From positions 1 through 41,559 of the forward strand of contig JAOTUB010000017.1 of the NCBI GenBank assembly GCA_029864095.1: a DNA stretch of 41,559 bases, written 5' to 3'. The number at the start of each line of letters is the position of its first letter. Position 1 is the stretch's first letter. This DNA is from Gammaproteobacteria bacterium (GTDB lineage Bacteria > Pseudomonadota > Gammaproteobacteria > Steroidobacterales > Woeseiaceae). This document shows positions 33,150-41,100 of the stretch, in pieces. The position numbers and the translations under genes were made by a program. Under the pieces are notes generated by a model that worked only from the letters and a program-made list of their open reading frames with translations, was not told the origin of the DNA and ran no database searches.

Positions 33150-34283
33150 TCAGAGGCCGAGGTTTAGTTTCTCGACAACCTCGATGGGTACGTAGTTGCT
33201 GCCTGCTGGCAGATTGTTGTCAATCGCAAAGGCCCTAGCGGCGCTTAGCGTCTGATTACCAATGATGCCGTCGACGCCAGCTTTGTAATAACCCTTGTCA
33301 GCCAACGCGCGCTGCAACGCCATCACATTCGATTGCGTCATGTTGGTCTCGCACATTACGCGGCGCCATTCCATACGCTCGTCACTGACCTTGTCGTTTC
33401 GGGTGACTGTCTCGTAAGCGGCCGGAATTGCGATGCGTTCCTCTCTTGCCGGCGAAACGAGTTTTGTGACCGTTACGGTATCGTACTGAGCCGGGACGGC
33501 GACCTCACGGGTAGTAGCGGGTTGCTTCACTACCGTCTTCGTTACCGTCTTGTATTCAGCCGGTATATCGAGTTCCTCCGTGCGAGCCGGGCTCACGAGA
33601 ACCCGCTTTTGTACCGTCTTGTACGTAGCCGGTACTTCAATGAGACACATGATTTCGCCGGTATCGGTAGTTGTCTGCGACAGCACGTTAGATGTTTGGG
33701 TGGCCGCTGGCCCTTTCTTCCACGCCGTGTGCGCAGCCTTGTCCAGGACCTGTTCGGTTACCGTCTCGTACTCCGCCGGTACATGCACGATTTTTTTGGA
33801 TGCGGGTTTTACGATGACCTGGTCCTGCACTTCGCCGTAGACGGCTGGAATGATTTCCAACTTCGTCGACGCTTCCTTTACCAGTACGGTTTCCTGGACG
33901 GTCTCGTAGCGCGCCGGAATAATCTCAACGCTTTCCGCCGCGTCGCTCGTCAGGATCCGCTCGGATACCGACTTGAATTGCGCCGGAATAAGAACTCGTG
34001 CGTAGCATTCACCCGCCTTCGGATTTGGCGGAAACAAGCTGGCATCGCCCGTCTTTTTGCTGCCGTCGAAACGAGCGGCTTCAGCATCCGCGAGTTGGCG
34101 ATCGCGAGCGGCCAATTCTGATTCGAGCTGGTTAACACGGCTTCGCGCCGCATCAAGTTCGACTTTGGATACCGAATCGCTACCCGCGATGCTGCTTGAA
34201 CTGTCTGCGGCCATAGTTGAGCAGCCGCTGGCAAGTGCAGCGCCCGCGATAATGGCCAAGAATTTAGTTTGTTGATTACTCAT
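33150..34283 (-). CDS. Repeat-rich envelope lipoprotein with peptidoglycan-binding domain
   Basis: A 377-residue lipoprotein (lipobox LASGC, Cys21). Residues about 38-70 form a coiled coil (VELDAARSRVNQLESELAARDRQLADAEA). Then come eight copies of a motif of the form I/V-P-A-x-Y/F-x-x-V, at 99, 122, 145, 168 and again at 217, 240, 263 and 286, spaced exactly 23 residues in each group of four. Each group is introduced by a GE-x(1-2)-C segment (GEC at 91, GEIMC at 209). The C-terminus (about 318-372) is a peptidoglycan-binding type 1 domain (LQRALADKGYYKAGVDGIIGNQTLSA). A role linking outer membrane and cell wall is likely; precise function unknown. Confidence 0.8.
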   Translation of the reverse strand: MSNQQTKFLAIIAGAALASGCSTMAADSSSSIAGSDSVSKVELDAARSRVNQLESELAARDRQLADAEAARFDGSKKTGDASLFPPNPKAGECYARVLIPAQFKSVSERILTSDAAESVEIIPARYETVQETVLVKEASTKLEIIPAVYGEVQDQVIVKPASKKIVHVPAEYETVTEQVLDKAAHTAWKKGPAATQTSNVLSQTTTDTGEIMCLIEVPATYKTVQKRVLVSPARTEELDIPAEYKTVTKTVVKQPATTREVAVPAQYDTVTVTKLVSPAREERIAIPAAYETVTRNDKVSDERMEWRRVMCETNMTQSNVMALQRALADKGYYKAGVDGIIGNQTLSAARAFAIDNNLPAGSNYVPIEVVEKLNLGL

Positions 34284-34323
34284 AATCCAAGAACTCCAGA
34301 ATGTTTCATGACATCAGCGGCGG

Positions 34324-34329
34324 AGTATA
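34324..34329 (-). promoter_or_regulatory. Possible -10 element of the repeat lipoprotein gene
   Basis: The minus strand reads TATACT here, 41 nt before the lipoprotein ATG, and GGAG lies about 10 nt before that ATG. No good -35 match is seen at the proper distance, so this is a weak prediction. Confidence 0.3.
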
Positions 34330-34439
34330 GGGCTGAAAATGCGACATCTATCCCGATGTAACAATTGTTGACATTCGCCCGGAGGGACGATGTTGGTCGG
34401 CGCGACCCTTGCTGCCGCAGGGTGCGACGAATGATCCGG

Positions 34440-34784
34440 TTAGTTTGTCTTGGCGATCAGGTCGATGCGTTCTTCGATCATTTCGAAGCCGATCAACGTG
34501 TTGGTCGTGGCGTCGAAAATCGCGTCGCCCTGTGTAAAACAAAGTGTCGAACTATTGGTACTTTGCTTGAAGCAGACATCGGCATCCACGTCGATGGTCT
34601 GTTTGATGACAGTGCCGTCTTCGAGGCTCACGAGCAGCATGGCCTCATGCGTTGCTTCGTCTGTGCTGCTGATCGGCATTGGTTTGGGTGTGTTACGCGT
34701 CAGCGCGGGCGGAGCCGCATTGATGCTGGACGCGGCGAAAAGAAATGGCAGCAGTAGAGCTGGTAGCCGGGAGGGATACGTCAT
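34440..34784 (-). CDS. Small secreted hypothetical protein
   Basis: A 114-residue protein with a clear signal peptide (MTYPSRLPALLLPFLFAASSINA, cleaved near residue 23). Upstream extension of the frame to 34898 has no protein character, so ATG 34784 is chosen. The mature protein has two cysteines (DVCFKQSTNSSTLCF) that could form a disulfide, and looks like a small beta-rich domain. I do not recognise the family. It lies between the repeat lipoprotein gene and a c-type cytochrome gene on the same strand. Confidence 0.65.
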   Translation of the reverse strand: MTYPSRLPALLLPFLFAASSINAAPPALTRNTPKPMPISSTDEATHEAMLLVSLEDGTVIKQTIDVDADVCFKQSTNSSTLCFTQGDAIFDATTNTLIGFEMIEERIDLIAKTN

Positions 34785-34940
34785 AAGGGACTCCAAAATG
34801 TCGCTCGACCCTGTTGCCCAGAGCCCAGGCGCCCCCGTACGCCGGCGCTTATAGATTCGATGCCAGCTTATGTTTAAGACTAGCAAGTCGATGATCATGC
34901 GTAGCGTGACAGAAGTCTCACCTTTGGAGCGTTCGGCGAT

Positions 34941-35324
34941 TCAGTCCCGGTGCGTCTCCGGGTAGGTCAGCGTCAACATATATTCGGCGGCTTTGGTGAC
35001 CGTCGCCTCGTCCAGCTCCGCGTCGCCGCCTTTGGCGGGCATGTCACCGTAGCCGGTTCTCGCGTGCTCGAAGAGGACGGCTTCCCACAGCCACGATCGC
35101 TTGTCCCAGGCGTCGCGGTCGCCTGTTCTCGGCGCACCGTCGAGCCCCTCTTCGTGGCAGCCTGCGCAATACTCTTCGTATGCCTGTTTCCCGGCGAGCC
35201 AAGCAGTCTCGGTTGTCGCAATCTCTTCGGCTTCAGGTTCAATCCGCGCCGGCTCGCCAGCGTTTCTGGGACCACAACCGGCCAGCATGAACAGCACAAA
35301 AAGCGATACGATGTATCGTTTCAT
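34941..35324 (-). CDS. c-type cytochrome lipoprotein (c5-like)
   Basis: A 127-residue lipoprotein (lipobox MLAGC, Cys17) with one c-type haem site CAGCH at 53-57. Met95 in TGYGDMPAKGGD is the likely sixth ligand, giving the compact layout of cytochrome c5. A very strong GAGGAGGTGG ribosome-binding site precedes the ATG. It would carry electrons in the periplasm, attached to a membrane. It is divergent from the oxidoreductase operon at 35420 and has no oxidase gene beside it. Confidence 0.87.
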   Translation of the reverse strand: MKRYIVSLFVLFMLAGCGPRNAGEPARIEPEAEEIATTETAWLAGKQAYEEYCAGCHEEGLDGAPRTGDRDAWDKRSWLWEAVLFEHARTGYGDMPAKGGDAELDEATVTKAAEYMLTLTYPETHRD

Positions 35325-35419
35325 TGGACCACCTCCTCAGCCTACAGTATGTTACTTGCGCGGCGATGCGCGCAATCGTGGAAGCTGCCTATCAGCAACG
35401 AAGTATGGAGTAAGTAGAA

Positions 35420-36439
35420 GTGAGCCAAGCAGTTAACAAGCAGATACGCCTTGCAAGCCGACCCACGGGCTGGGTCGCAGCAAACAACTTCAGCGTTACG
35501 GAGGAGGCGATTCCCAAGCCTGCTGACGGACAGGTGCTCGTGCGCAATATTTTCATGTCGGTCGATCCGTACATGCGCGGGCGCATGAACGACGTCAAAT
35601 CCTACATCCCGCCGTTTCAGGTTGGTGCGGTTCTGCAGGCCGGTGTCGTGAGCCAGGTCGTGGAAAGCAAGTACGACGGCTTGAAAGAAGGCGACCTCGT
35701 GACGGGTATGCTCGGCTGGGAGAATTACTCAGTCACCGATGGCCGGCTGGTGCGCCAGGTCAGGTCTGGTCCGGCACCGCTGTCCTACCATCTCGGCATT
35801 CTCGGGATGCCGGGCATGACCGCTTACGTTGGCCTGACGAAAATCGCAGAGGCGAAAAAAGGCGACAACGTATTTGTGACCGCTGCATCCGGCGCGGTAG
35901 GCAGCGTCGTTGGACAACTGGCGAGAATACACGGCTGCCGCGTTGCCGGCAGTGCGGGCTCTGACGAAAAAGTGTCTTTGCTGAAATCGGACTTCGGCTA
36001 CAACGCCGGGTTCAATTACAAGACCAGCAAGTCGCTGACTGAAAGCGTGCAGGAGGCCTGTCCCAAGGGCGTCGACGTGCTGTTCGAAAACGTCGGCGGC
36101 GATATTTTCGAAGCGGCGCTCTGGAACATGCGCGACTATGGTCGCGTCGCGCTCTGCGGCATGATCTCGAATTACAATATGGAAGATCCGCAGCCGGGAC
36201 CGAGGGGAATGATGCTGATAATCGGCCGGCGTCTCACGATTCGCGGCTTCATCGTGAGTGATCATCCGAAATGGTGCGACGAGTACGTCAGGAAAGCCAT
36301 CGGCTGGCTGAAAGAAGGCAGGCTCACCTATCGTGAAACAATCGCCGAAGGAATCGAGAATGCGCCGCAGGCTTTCATCGACATGTTAAAAGGCAAGAAC
36401 ACGGGCAAACAGATCGTGCAACTGGCAGACATTGACTAA
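35420..36439 (+). CDS. NADP-dependent oxidoreductase, zinc-free MDR family (CurA-like)
   Basis: A 339-residue medium-chain reductase. The N-terminal pattern RPTGWVAANNFSVTEEAIPKPADGQVLVRNIFMSVDPYMRGRM is typical of the leukotriene B4 dehydrogenase/CurA group. The cofactor fold has VFVTAASGAVGSVVGQLARIHGCRVAGSAGSDEK. No zinc-binding cysteines or histidines are in the usual positions. Family members reduce alpha,beta-unsaturated ketones or aldehydes with NADPH. Start is GTG. It heads an operon with an SDR and a 4-hydroxybutyryl-CoA dehydratase-like enzyme, so an enoyl intermediate is a plausible substrate. Confidence 0.87.
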   Translation: MSQAVNKQIRLASRPTGWVAANNFSVTEEAIPKPADGQVLVRNIFMSVDPYMRGRMNDVKSYIPPFQVGAVLQAGVVSQVVESKYDGLKEGDLVTGMLGWENYSVTDGRLVRQVRSGPAPLSYHLGILGMPGMTAYVGLTKIAEAKKGDNVFVTAASGAVGSVVGQLARIHGCRVAGSAGSDEKVSLLKSDFGYNAGFNYKTSKSLTESVQEACPKGVDVLFENVGGDIFEAALWNMRDYGRVALCGMISNYNMEDPQPGPRGMMLIIGRRLTIRGFIVSDHPKWCDEYVRKAIGWLKEGRLTYRETIAEGIENAPQAFIDMLKGKNTGKQIVQLADID

Positions 36440-36448
36440 AGGCTACAA

Positions 36449-37267
36449 TTGATTTCCGGCGCAAACATCGCTGTCGTCACGGGTGGTGGTCATGGAATTG
36501 GGCGGGCGCTGTGCAGACGACTGCATCGCGACGGAGTCAAAGTTGTTGTCGCCGATCTGGATCTGAGGTCGGCCGAGAGCGTTGCTGCTGAAATTGGTTG
36601 CACTGCAATTCGCGTCGATGTCGCGGACGAATCCGATATTACGGCTCTCGTTGAGCGTGTGGAAAACGAGAACGGCAACATCGACCTGTTTATCTCAAAC
36701 GCCGGCGTTGGTTTTGGTGACGCTGACGACAGCGCGGCATCCGCCCGTGGCGGAATGCATGACATCGAAGACCGCTGGGAGGCATGCTGGCAGGTCAACG
36801 TCATGGCGCATGTGTATGCGGCGCGTGCGCTCGTACCACGCATGATTAACCGCGGCGGTGGCTACCTCGTTAACGTCGCATCGGCCGCGGGGCTGTTAGC
36901 GCAGATCGGCGATGCTGCCTACACGGTGACCAAACATGCGGCGGTAGGCTTCGCGGAATCACTCGCCATAACGCATGGCGATGCCGGTATTCGCGTCTCG
37001 GTGGTTTGCCCGCAAGCCGTTGCGACGCGCATGATTGGCATCGAAGACGACTCGGACTCGATGGAGGGCGGCTTTGGTGGCAACGAGGTTGACGGCATAC
37101 TGTCTGCGGACGAGGTCGCCGATTGCGTCGTGAACGGCGTGGCCGCAGGCAGGTTTCTGATTTTGCCGCACCCGCAGGTCAGCGACTATGTGCAGCGTAA
37201 GGCCGCGGATCATGATCGCTGGATCGGCGGCATGCGGAAATTTCGCCGCCGGTTGGCAACACGATAA
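36449..37267 (+). CDS. Short-chain dehydrogenase/reductase
   Basis: A 272-residue classical SDR. Cofactor motif TGGGHGIG is at 11-18, NAG at 84-86, and the catalytic set is Asn117, Ser145, Tyr158 and Lys162 (YTVTK). Asp36-like acidic residues after the second strand (VVVADLD) suggest NAD rather than NADP. The start is TTG, 9 nt after the previous stop, with AAAGG 6 nt upstream. It is the middle gene of the operon. It would interconvert a hydroxyl and a carbonyl group, perhaps on an acyl-CoA. Confidence 0.87.
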   Translation: MISGANIAVVTGGGHGIGRALCRRLHRDGVKVVVADLDLRSAESVAAEIGCTAIRVDVADESDITALVERVENENGNIDLFISNAGVGFGDADDSAASARGGMHDIEDRWEACWQVNVMAHVYAARALVPRMINRGGGYLVNVASAAGLLAQIGDAAYTVTKHAAVGFAESLAITHGDAGIRVSVVCPQAVATRMIGIEDDSDSMEGGFGGNEVDGILSADEVADCVVNGVAAGRFLILPHPQVSDYVQRKAADHDRWIGGMRKFRRRLATR

Positions 37268-37277
37268 GGAGGCATCC

Positions 37278-38843
37278 GTGGCCACAGCCGAAGGCAAGGC
37301 ACTCGGCAGGAAGCCGCCGAGGACGATTCGAACCGGGGCCGAGTACATCGCGAGTCTGCGCGGCCGGGGTCTCTGCGTGTATTTGCTTGGCGAAAAAGTC
37401 GACGAGCCTGTCGATCACCCGATCATTCGCCGGTCAATCAACGCGGTTGCCGAGACTTACGACCTGGCCGTGCGCAGCCCGGAGCTCGGCACAGCCAAAT
37501 CGCCATATACGGGCGAGCGCATCAACCGTTTCCTGCACATTGCCGAGAGTCCCGAAGATCTCGTCATGCAGAACAAAATGCAGCGACGCCTCGGTCAGTT
37601 GACCGGTACCTGTTTTCAACGCTGCGTGGGCATGGATGCGTTCAATTCGCTGCACTCAGTGACGTTCGAGATCGACGAGGCGCATGGCACGACCTACCAC
37701 GAGCATTTCGTCGAGTTCGTCAAGATGGCGCAGCAGCATGGCTACGTCATCGGCGGTGCAATGACCGACGTCAAAGGCGACCGCAGCAAGGTACCGCATG
37801 AGCAGGATGACCCCGACATGTTCGTTCGGGTCACAAAGCGGACCAAAGAAGGCGTCTACATCCGCGGCGCCAAGGCACACCAGACAGGGTGCATCAATTC
37901 TCACTGGATGATCGTGATGCCGACGCTGCGACTCGGCGCCGACGACAAGGAATTCGCGATCATTGGTGCATTGCCGGTCGATGCCGAGGGCATCACTTAT
38001 ATATATGGCAGGCATTCCTGCGACACGCGCGCGATGGAGGGTGGCGACATCGACCTGGGCAACGCCAAATTCGCGGGCCAGGAAGCGATGGTCATCTTTG
38101 ACGACGTTTTCATTCCGAACGACCGCATCTTCATGGATGGCGAGCACGAGTTCGCCGCGATGCTCGTCGAACGCTTTACCTGCTATCATCGCCGCAGCTA
38201 CGTCTGCAAATCCGGTGTCGGCGACGCCCTGATCGGAGCGGCGGCGACCATCGCCGATTACAACGGCGTGGAAAATGCCTCACACATCCGCGACAAGCTC
38301 GTCGAGATGACGCACCTCAACGAGACCATCTACAGCACAGGCATCGCGTCCAGTTACCAGGCGTCGCAGATGAAGTCTGGCGTATACATGAACGACGACA
38401 TGATCGCCAACGTTTGCAAGCATCACGTAACCAAGATGCCCTACGAGATCGGCCGCCTCGCACAGGACCTTGCCGGTGGCATCATGGTCACGGCGCCTTC
38501 GCAAAAAGAGCTGGAGCATCCCGAACTCGGCGACATCATTCGCAAATACCTCAAAGGCCGCAAGGAAATTGCCGCAGAGGACAGGCTGCGGATCCTGCGC
38601 CTGATCGAGAACATGACGATGGGACGCAACGCGGTCGGCTATCTGACCGAGTCGATGCACGGCGCCGGTTCGCCGCAAGCACAACGCATCCAGATCGCGC
38701 GACAGATGCAGCTCGAGTTCAAGAAGCAGCTCGCGAAGACGCTCGCAGGCATACCGGCCGAATCGTCCGAGGAGATTTCGGCTGAGCTCGCGGGCTACAT
38801 GGAGAAAGTTTTCGCGATGGTCCGGCGCACCCCACTCGAGTAG
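37278..38843 (+). CDS. abfD: 4-hydroxybutyryl-CoA dehydratase / vinylacetyl-CoA isomerase family protein
   Basis: A 521-residue member of the HpaB-type flavoprotein family in its 4-hydroxybutyryl-CoA dehydratase branch. The enzyme uses FAD and a [4Fe-4S] cluster to turn 4-hydroxybutyryl-CoA into crotonyl-CoA. The known ligand pattern is present: Cys112-x3-Cys116 (GTCFQRCVGMD), His304 and Cys310 (YHRRSYVCKSGVGD). Other branch marks are MTDVKGDRSK, GAKAHQTG, HSCDTRAMEGGDIDLGN and TESMHGAGSPQAQR. The spacing His304 to Cys310 seems one residue shorter than in the clostridial enzyme as I recall it. GTG start with AAGGAGG about 6 nt upstream; the frame upstream overlaps the SDR. A damaged partial copy lies at 40939-41100. 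Confidence 0.85.
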   Translation: MATAEGKALGRKPPRTIRTGAEYIASLRGRGLCVYLLGEKVDEPVDHPIIRRSINAVAETYDLAVRSPELGTAKSPYTGERINRFLHIAESPEDLVMQNKMQRRLGQLTGTCFQRCVGMDAFNSLHSVTFEIDEAHGTTYHEHFVEFVKMAQQHGYVIGGAMTDVKGDRSKVPHEQDDPDMFVRVTKRTKEGVYIRGAKAHQTGCINSHWMIVMPTLRLGADDKEFAIIGALPVDAEGITYIYGRHSCDTRAMEGGDIDLGNAKFAGQEAMVIFDDVFIPNDRIFMDGEHEFAAMLVERFTCYHRRSYVCKSGVGDALIGAAATIADYNGVENASHIRDKLVEMTHLNETIYSTGIASSYQASQMKSGVYMNDDMIANVCKHHVTKMPYEIGRLAQDLAGGIMVTAPSQKELEHPELGDIIRKYLKGRKEIAAEDRLRILRLIENMTMGRNAVGYLTESMHGAGSPQAQRIQIARQMQLEFKKQLAKTLAGIPAESSEEISAELAGYMEKVFAMVRRTPLE

Positions 38844-38917
38844 CGGAAGCAACAGCCGGACGTCGTGTACGATTTTCTGGACAGGTCCTGGGAGCGTCAT
38901 TACCCTCACCGCGCTTG

Positions 38918-39058
38918 TACATTCGACCGCTATTCGTTCTGCCGTTTTGCTACTTTGCGTAGCGGCAGAGCGCCGGGGGCATCGCATTGACGATCGTGGC
39001 CATTGTGTCCAGCATCTTCTCGGTTCTGGCGCCCGATGTGTCAGACATGCGCCGAAGT
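38918..39058 (+). pseudogene. Fragment of a small membrane protein gene with an in-frame stop
   Basis: One plus-strand frame reads YIRPLFVLPFCYFA, then TAG at 38960-38962, then RQSAGGIALTIVAIVSSIF and a short soluble tail. The two hydrophobic parts look like one small membrane protein interrupted by a nonsense change (TAG where Trp, TGG, would fit). The frame then runs without recognisable character into the opposite-strand methyltransferase end. No ribosome-binding site is apparent. Identification rests on the hydrophobic pattern only. Confidence 0.4.
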
Positions 39059-39742
39059 CTATGGTTTACGAAAAAGTGCAGCTTCGGCGATGGCAGGCGG
39101 GTCAACCACGCTCGAATAAAAGAAACTTTTCCAACTGTCAATAAACTCCAGGTCGGCACCGAAAATTTCATCCAATTCTTTTTCGCGGAAATGATAGGGA
39201 GATTGGTATTCCTTGCCGTCAATAACGTCGACCGAACGAAACCTTTCTTCGTCCTGACTCATACCCTTGACGAAAAACAATCCGCCGGGCTTTAGTAAAC
39301 GTCGTATCGATGCGATATAGCGGTCGTCAGAAATAAACGCATGCATGCTGTGAAAACAACCGCGATCGGTGATCAGATCAAAGCTTTCATCGGCGAATCT
39401 GGAATCCAGTACATCGTCGTGGGCAAAAAAGACAACCGCGTTTTCTTCCGCAAGAAGATTCCTTCTGGCCATTTCCAAGGCAACTTCGGACACGTCGGTA
39501 CCTGTAACATCATGGCCGAGTTTGGCCATTTCTATGGCTTGTTCGCCACTGCAGGTGCCGAGATCGCAGATCTTTAAGGGGTGAGATGCGTGCATCCGGT
39601 CGATAACCTTGCGGTAATCCGGGTCCAGCTCCTTGAAGTTCCACGCAAAAAGATTCTGATCGGAGCCCTGGTACATCGACAGGTTCTTGTCGTTCCATTT
39701 CTTTCTGTTAAAGCGAATGAGGTCATCGACTTTGCTGCTCAT
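39059..39742 (-). CDS. Class I SAM-dependent methyltransferase
   Basis: A 227-residue methyltransferase. Motif I is ICDLGTCSGEQAIEMA (58-73), the acidic end of the second strand is GTDVSEVALEMA, and motif II-III follows as FDLITDRGCFHSM and LLKPGGLFFVKGM. The layout resembles thiopurine S-methyltransferase-like and TehB-like enzymes, which act on small or toxic molecules. The last residues (EAALFRKP) are a normal family ending. It sits downstream of a small zinc-finger-like gene on the same strand. Substrate unknown. Confidence 0.88.
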   Translation of the reverse strand: MSSKVDDLIRFNRKKWNDKNLSMYQGSDQNLFAWNFKELDPDYRKVIDRMHASHPLKICDLGTCSGEQAIEMAKLGHDVTGTDVSEVALEMARRNLLAEENAVVFFAHDDVLDSRFADESFDLITDRGCFHSMHAFISDDRYIASIRRLLKPGGLFFVKGMSQDEERFRSVDVIDGKEYQSPYHFREKELDEIFGADLEFIDSWKSFFYSSVVDPPAIAEAALFRKP

Positions 39743-39895
39743 GTTGACTGTCCCTCAAAAGTATATTTTGCCATGAGGTTAGGCAATCAAGTATCAATCC
39801 GGTCGCTACGAAAGAAAAGTGCCGCAGTAACCGCCGCCAGAGTGTCATAGGACGAGCATCTGATAGACAAATCCATCTGCGGCGCTGCACGCAGC

Positions 39896-40081
39896 CTATG
39901 CCGCTTCAAACCGTGCCCTGTTTTCGGCCATCCATTTCTCCATTCCCTCTTTGGTATGGTTGGCATCGGTAACAACGTCGGCATGAGCCTCCATGTAATG
40001 CGGTCGAAGTGCATTCATCCACTCTTCGAATGTTTCACCATCCGCCGTAACATCACATAAATCACATTTGAGGGTCTTCAT
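39896..40081 (-). CDS. Small protein with a C2H2 zinc-binding pattern (DUF1059-like)
   Basis: A 61-residue protein with Cys6-x2-Cys9 and His28-x4-His33, enough for one zinc site, in the frame KCDLCDVTADGETFEEWMNAL...HYMEAH. This resembles the short DUF1059-type proteins. A perfect GGAGG ribosome-binding site precedes the ATG, which supports translation despite its size. It starts 22 nt after the DUF6445-like gene and is probably in its operon. Function unknown. Confidence 0.72.
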   Translation of the reverse strand: MKTLKCDLCDVTADGETFEEWMNALRPHYMEAHADVVTDANHTKEGMEKWMAENRARFEAA

Positions 40082-40103
40082 TACAATCCTCCGCTATCAC
40101 TGC

Positions 40104-40814
40104 TTATTGAAAATGCACAAAAGAGTTGCAAGTCAGTCTGCCGGCGGCAGGATCCGCATTGACGTCCCGTTCCGGGCTAATCAGGCCGGAATGTAAAAGG
40201 CTGCCCGGATAGGCGACGAGCCGATTGGGTTGATAATCGATACTCATGTAGCGCTCATATTGATCGCTGCTTTCCCTAATGTATTCTGCGGGTGGATCTC
40301 CGTGTGCAGCGGCAAATGCTTCGACGGCGTGAAAATATTCCTGGAGCCGGTTGTCGCTGACGTTCTCGAACCCGGTGGGCTTGTGTCGGAACAGACCCGT
40401 GCCGCCGAACTCACCTTCATTCAAATAGTGTGTCATCGCGAAGAAGTACTTGCTGTTGCTGTCGAAGTGAGGGATGCGCTGTGGAATCTGCAGCTCTTCT
40501 GGCGGCGTGGCAACGAGAGAGTAAGAGGCATTTCTTCTGAGCTTGCGGCCGCGCGGCACTGAATAGACCTTCCCGAGCAAAGGCACAATAACCCTGACGA
40601 TTTCCTGCAAATAACCGCTCGGGGTCTCGGCCCTGACACCCGGGTAATAGGAAGCCGTGTCCAAGGCGAAACTCGCCGAATTCACCGCGTAGCGAATCAA
40701 TTCGCTGGTATCCGTCGCAAAGTCATTGATGATGATTACGGGCGTTTTCTCCTCGCCCACGAGAATTACTCGTGGCGATGCGTCCGGATTTTGTCGAATA
40801 GTCGCCTGGGCCAT
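40104..40814 (-). CDS. DUF6445-like putative 2-oxoglutarate/iron-dependent oxygenase
   Basis: A 236-residue protein. The pattern HFDSNSKYFFAMTHYLN (His116, Asp118), then GGTGLFRHKPTG, then LLHSGLI (His208) and GRLTCNSF (Arg226) matches the H-x-D...H...R order of 2-oxoglutarate-dependent oxygenases and the DUF6445 family. The facial-triad assignment is inferred from order and spacing. There is no signal peptide. It probably leads an operon with the small zinc-finger-like protein and the methyltransferase. Substrate unknown; a protein or peptide hydroxylation is possible. Confidence 0.72.
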   Translation of the reverse strand: MAQATIRQNPDASPRVILVGEEKTPVIIINDFATDTSELIRYAVNSASFALDTASYYPGVRAETPSGYLQEIVRVIVPLLGKVYSVPRGRKLRRNASYSLVATPPEELQIPQRIPHFDSNSKYFFAMTHYLNEGEFGGTGLFRHKPTGFENVSDNRLQEYFHAVEAFAAAHGDPPAEYIRESSDQYERYMSIDYQPNRLVAYPGSLLHSGLISPERDVNADPAAGRLTCNSFVHFQ

Positions 40815-40849
40815 GGGTTCTACGGCAGTCGTGTTACGGCCCGTTGCAA

Positions 40850-40957
40850 CTACCCACGCACGGCAATCGTCAGCAGGGTCAAGGGCTTCAAGTCAAAGGG
40901 TCCGATATCGCTGGCATTGTAGCTGACTTTAACATCGCCAGGACCTTGCCGGTGAAC
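40850..40957 (-). pseudogene. C-terminal remnant of an unidentified gene
   Basis: The minus strand encodes DVKVSYNASDIGPFDLKPLT followed by LLTIAVRG and a TAG stop (40850-40852). It has the look of the last beta strands of a secreted or enzyme domain. The frame meets a stop at 40958-40960, and its upstream end coincides with the start of the broken dehydratase copy (about 40939), so the gene was probably cut there. I do not recognise the family. Confidence 0.35.
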
Positions 40958-41100
40958 TCACATTGACGGCGCCCTCGCAGAAATAGCTGGACCATCCAGA
41001 TCGCGCGACAGATGCAGCTCATGAAACAACCCGCGAAGACGCTTGCCGGCATACTGGCCGATTCGTCCGAGGAGATTTCGGCCGAGCTGCCGGGCTTTTA
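40939..41100 (+). pseudogene. Damaged partial copy of the 4-hydroxybutyryl-CoA dehydratase gene 3' end
   Basis: This stretch repeats the end of the gene at 37278-38843. 40939-40997 is collinear with 38463-38521, beginning with the identical word CAGGACCTTGCCGGTG. It then jumps to 38687 onward, with about 28 identical bases after the junction. The jump removes about 165-170 nt between two CATCC words, so it looks like a microhomology deletion. A GAG codon of the original is TAG in the copy (40983-40985), and a 6-nt in-frame deletion follows. Similarity fades at about 41100. Confidence 0.8.

Noticed and set aside
33333..34121. Plus-strand frame of 262 codons opposite the repeat lipoprotein
   Set aside because: Its apparent repeats are the antisense image of the 23-residue repeats; no ribosome-binding site or independent motif supports it.
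37188..37277. N-terminal extension of the dehydratase-like gene
   Set aside because: It overlaps the SDR gene, and a clear AAGGAGG ribosome-binding site points to GTG 37278.
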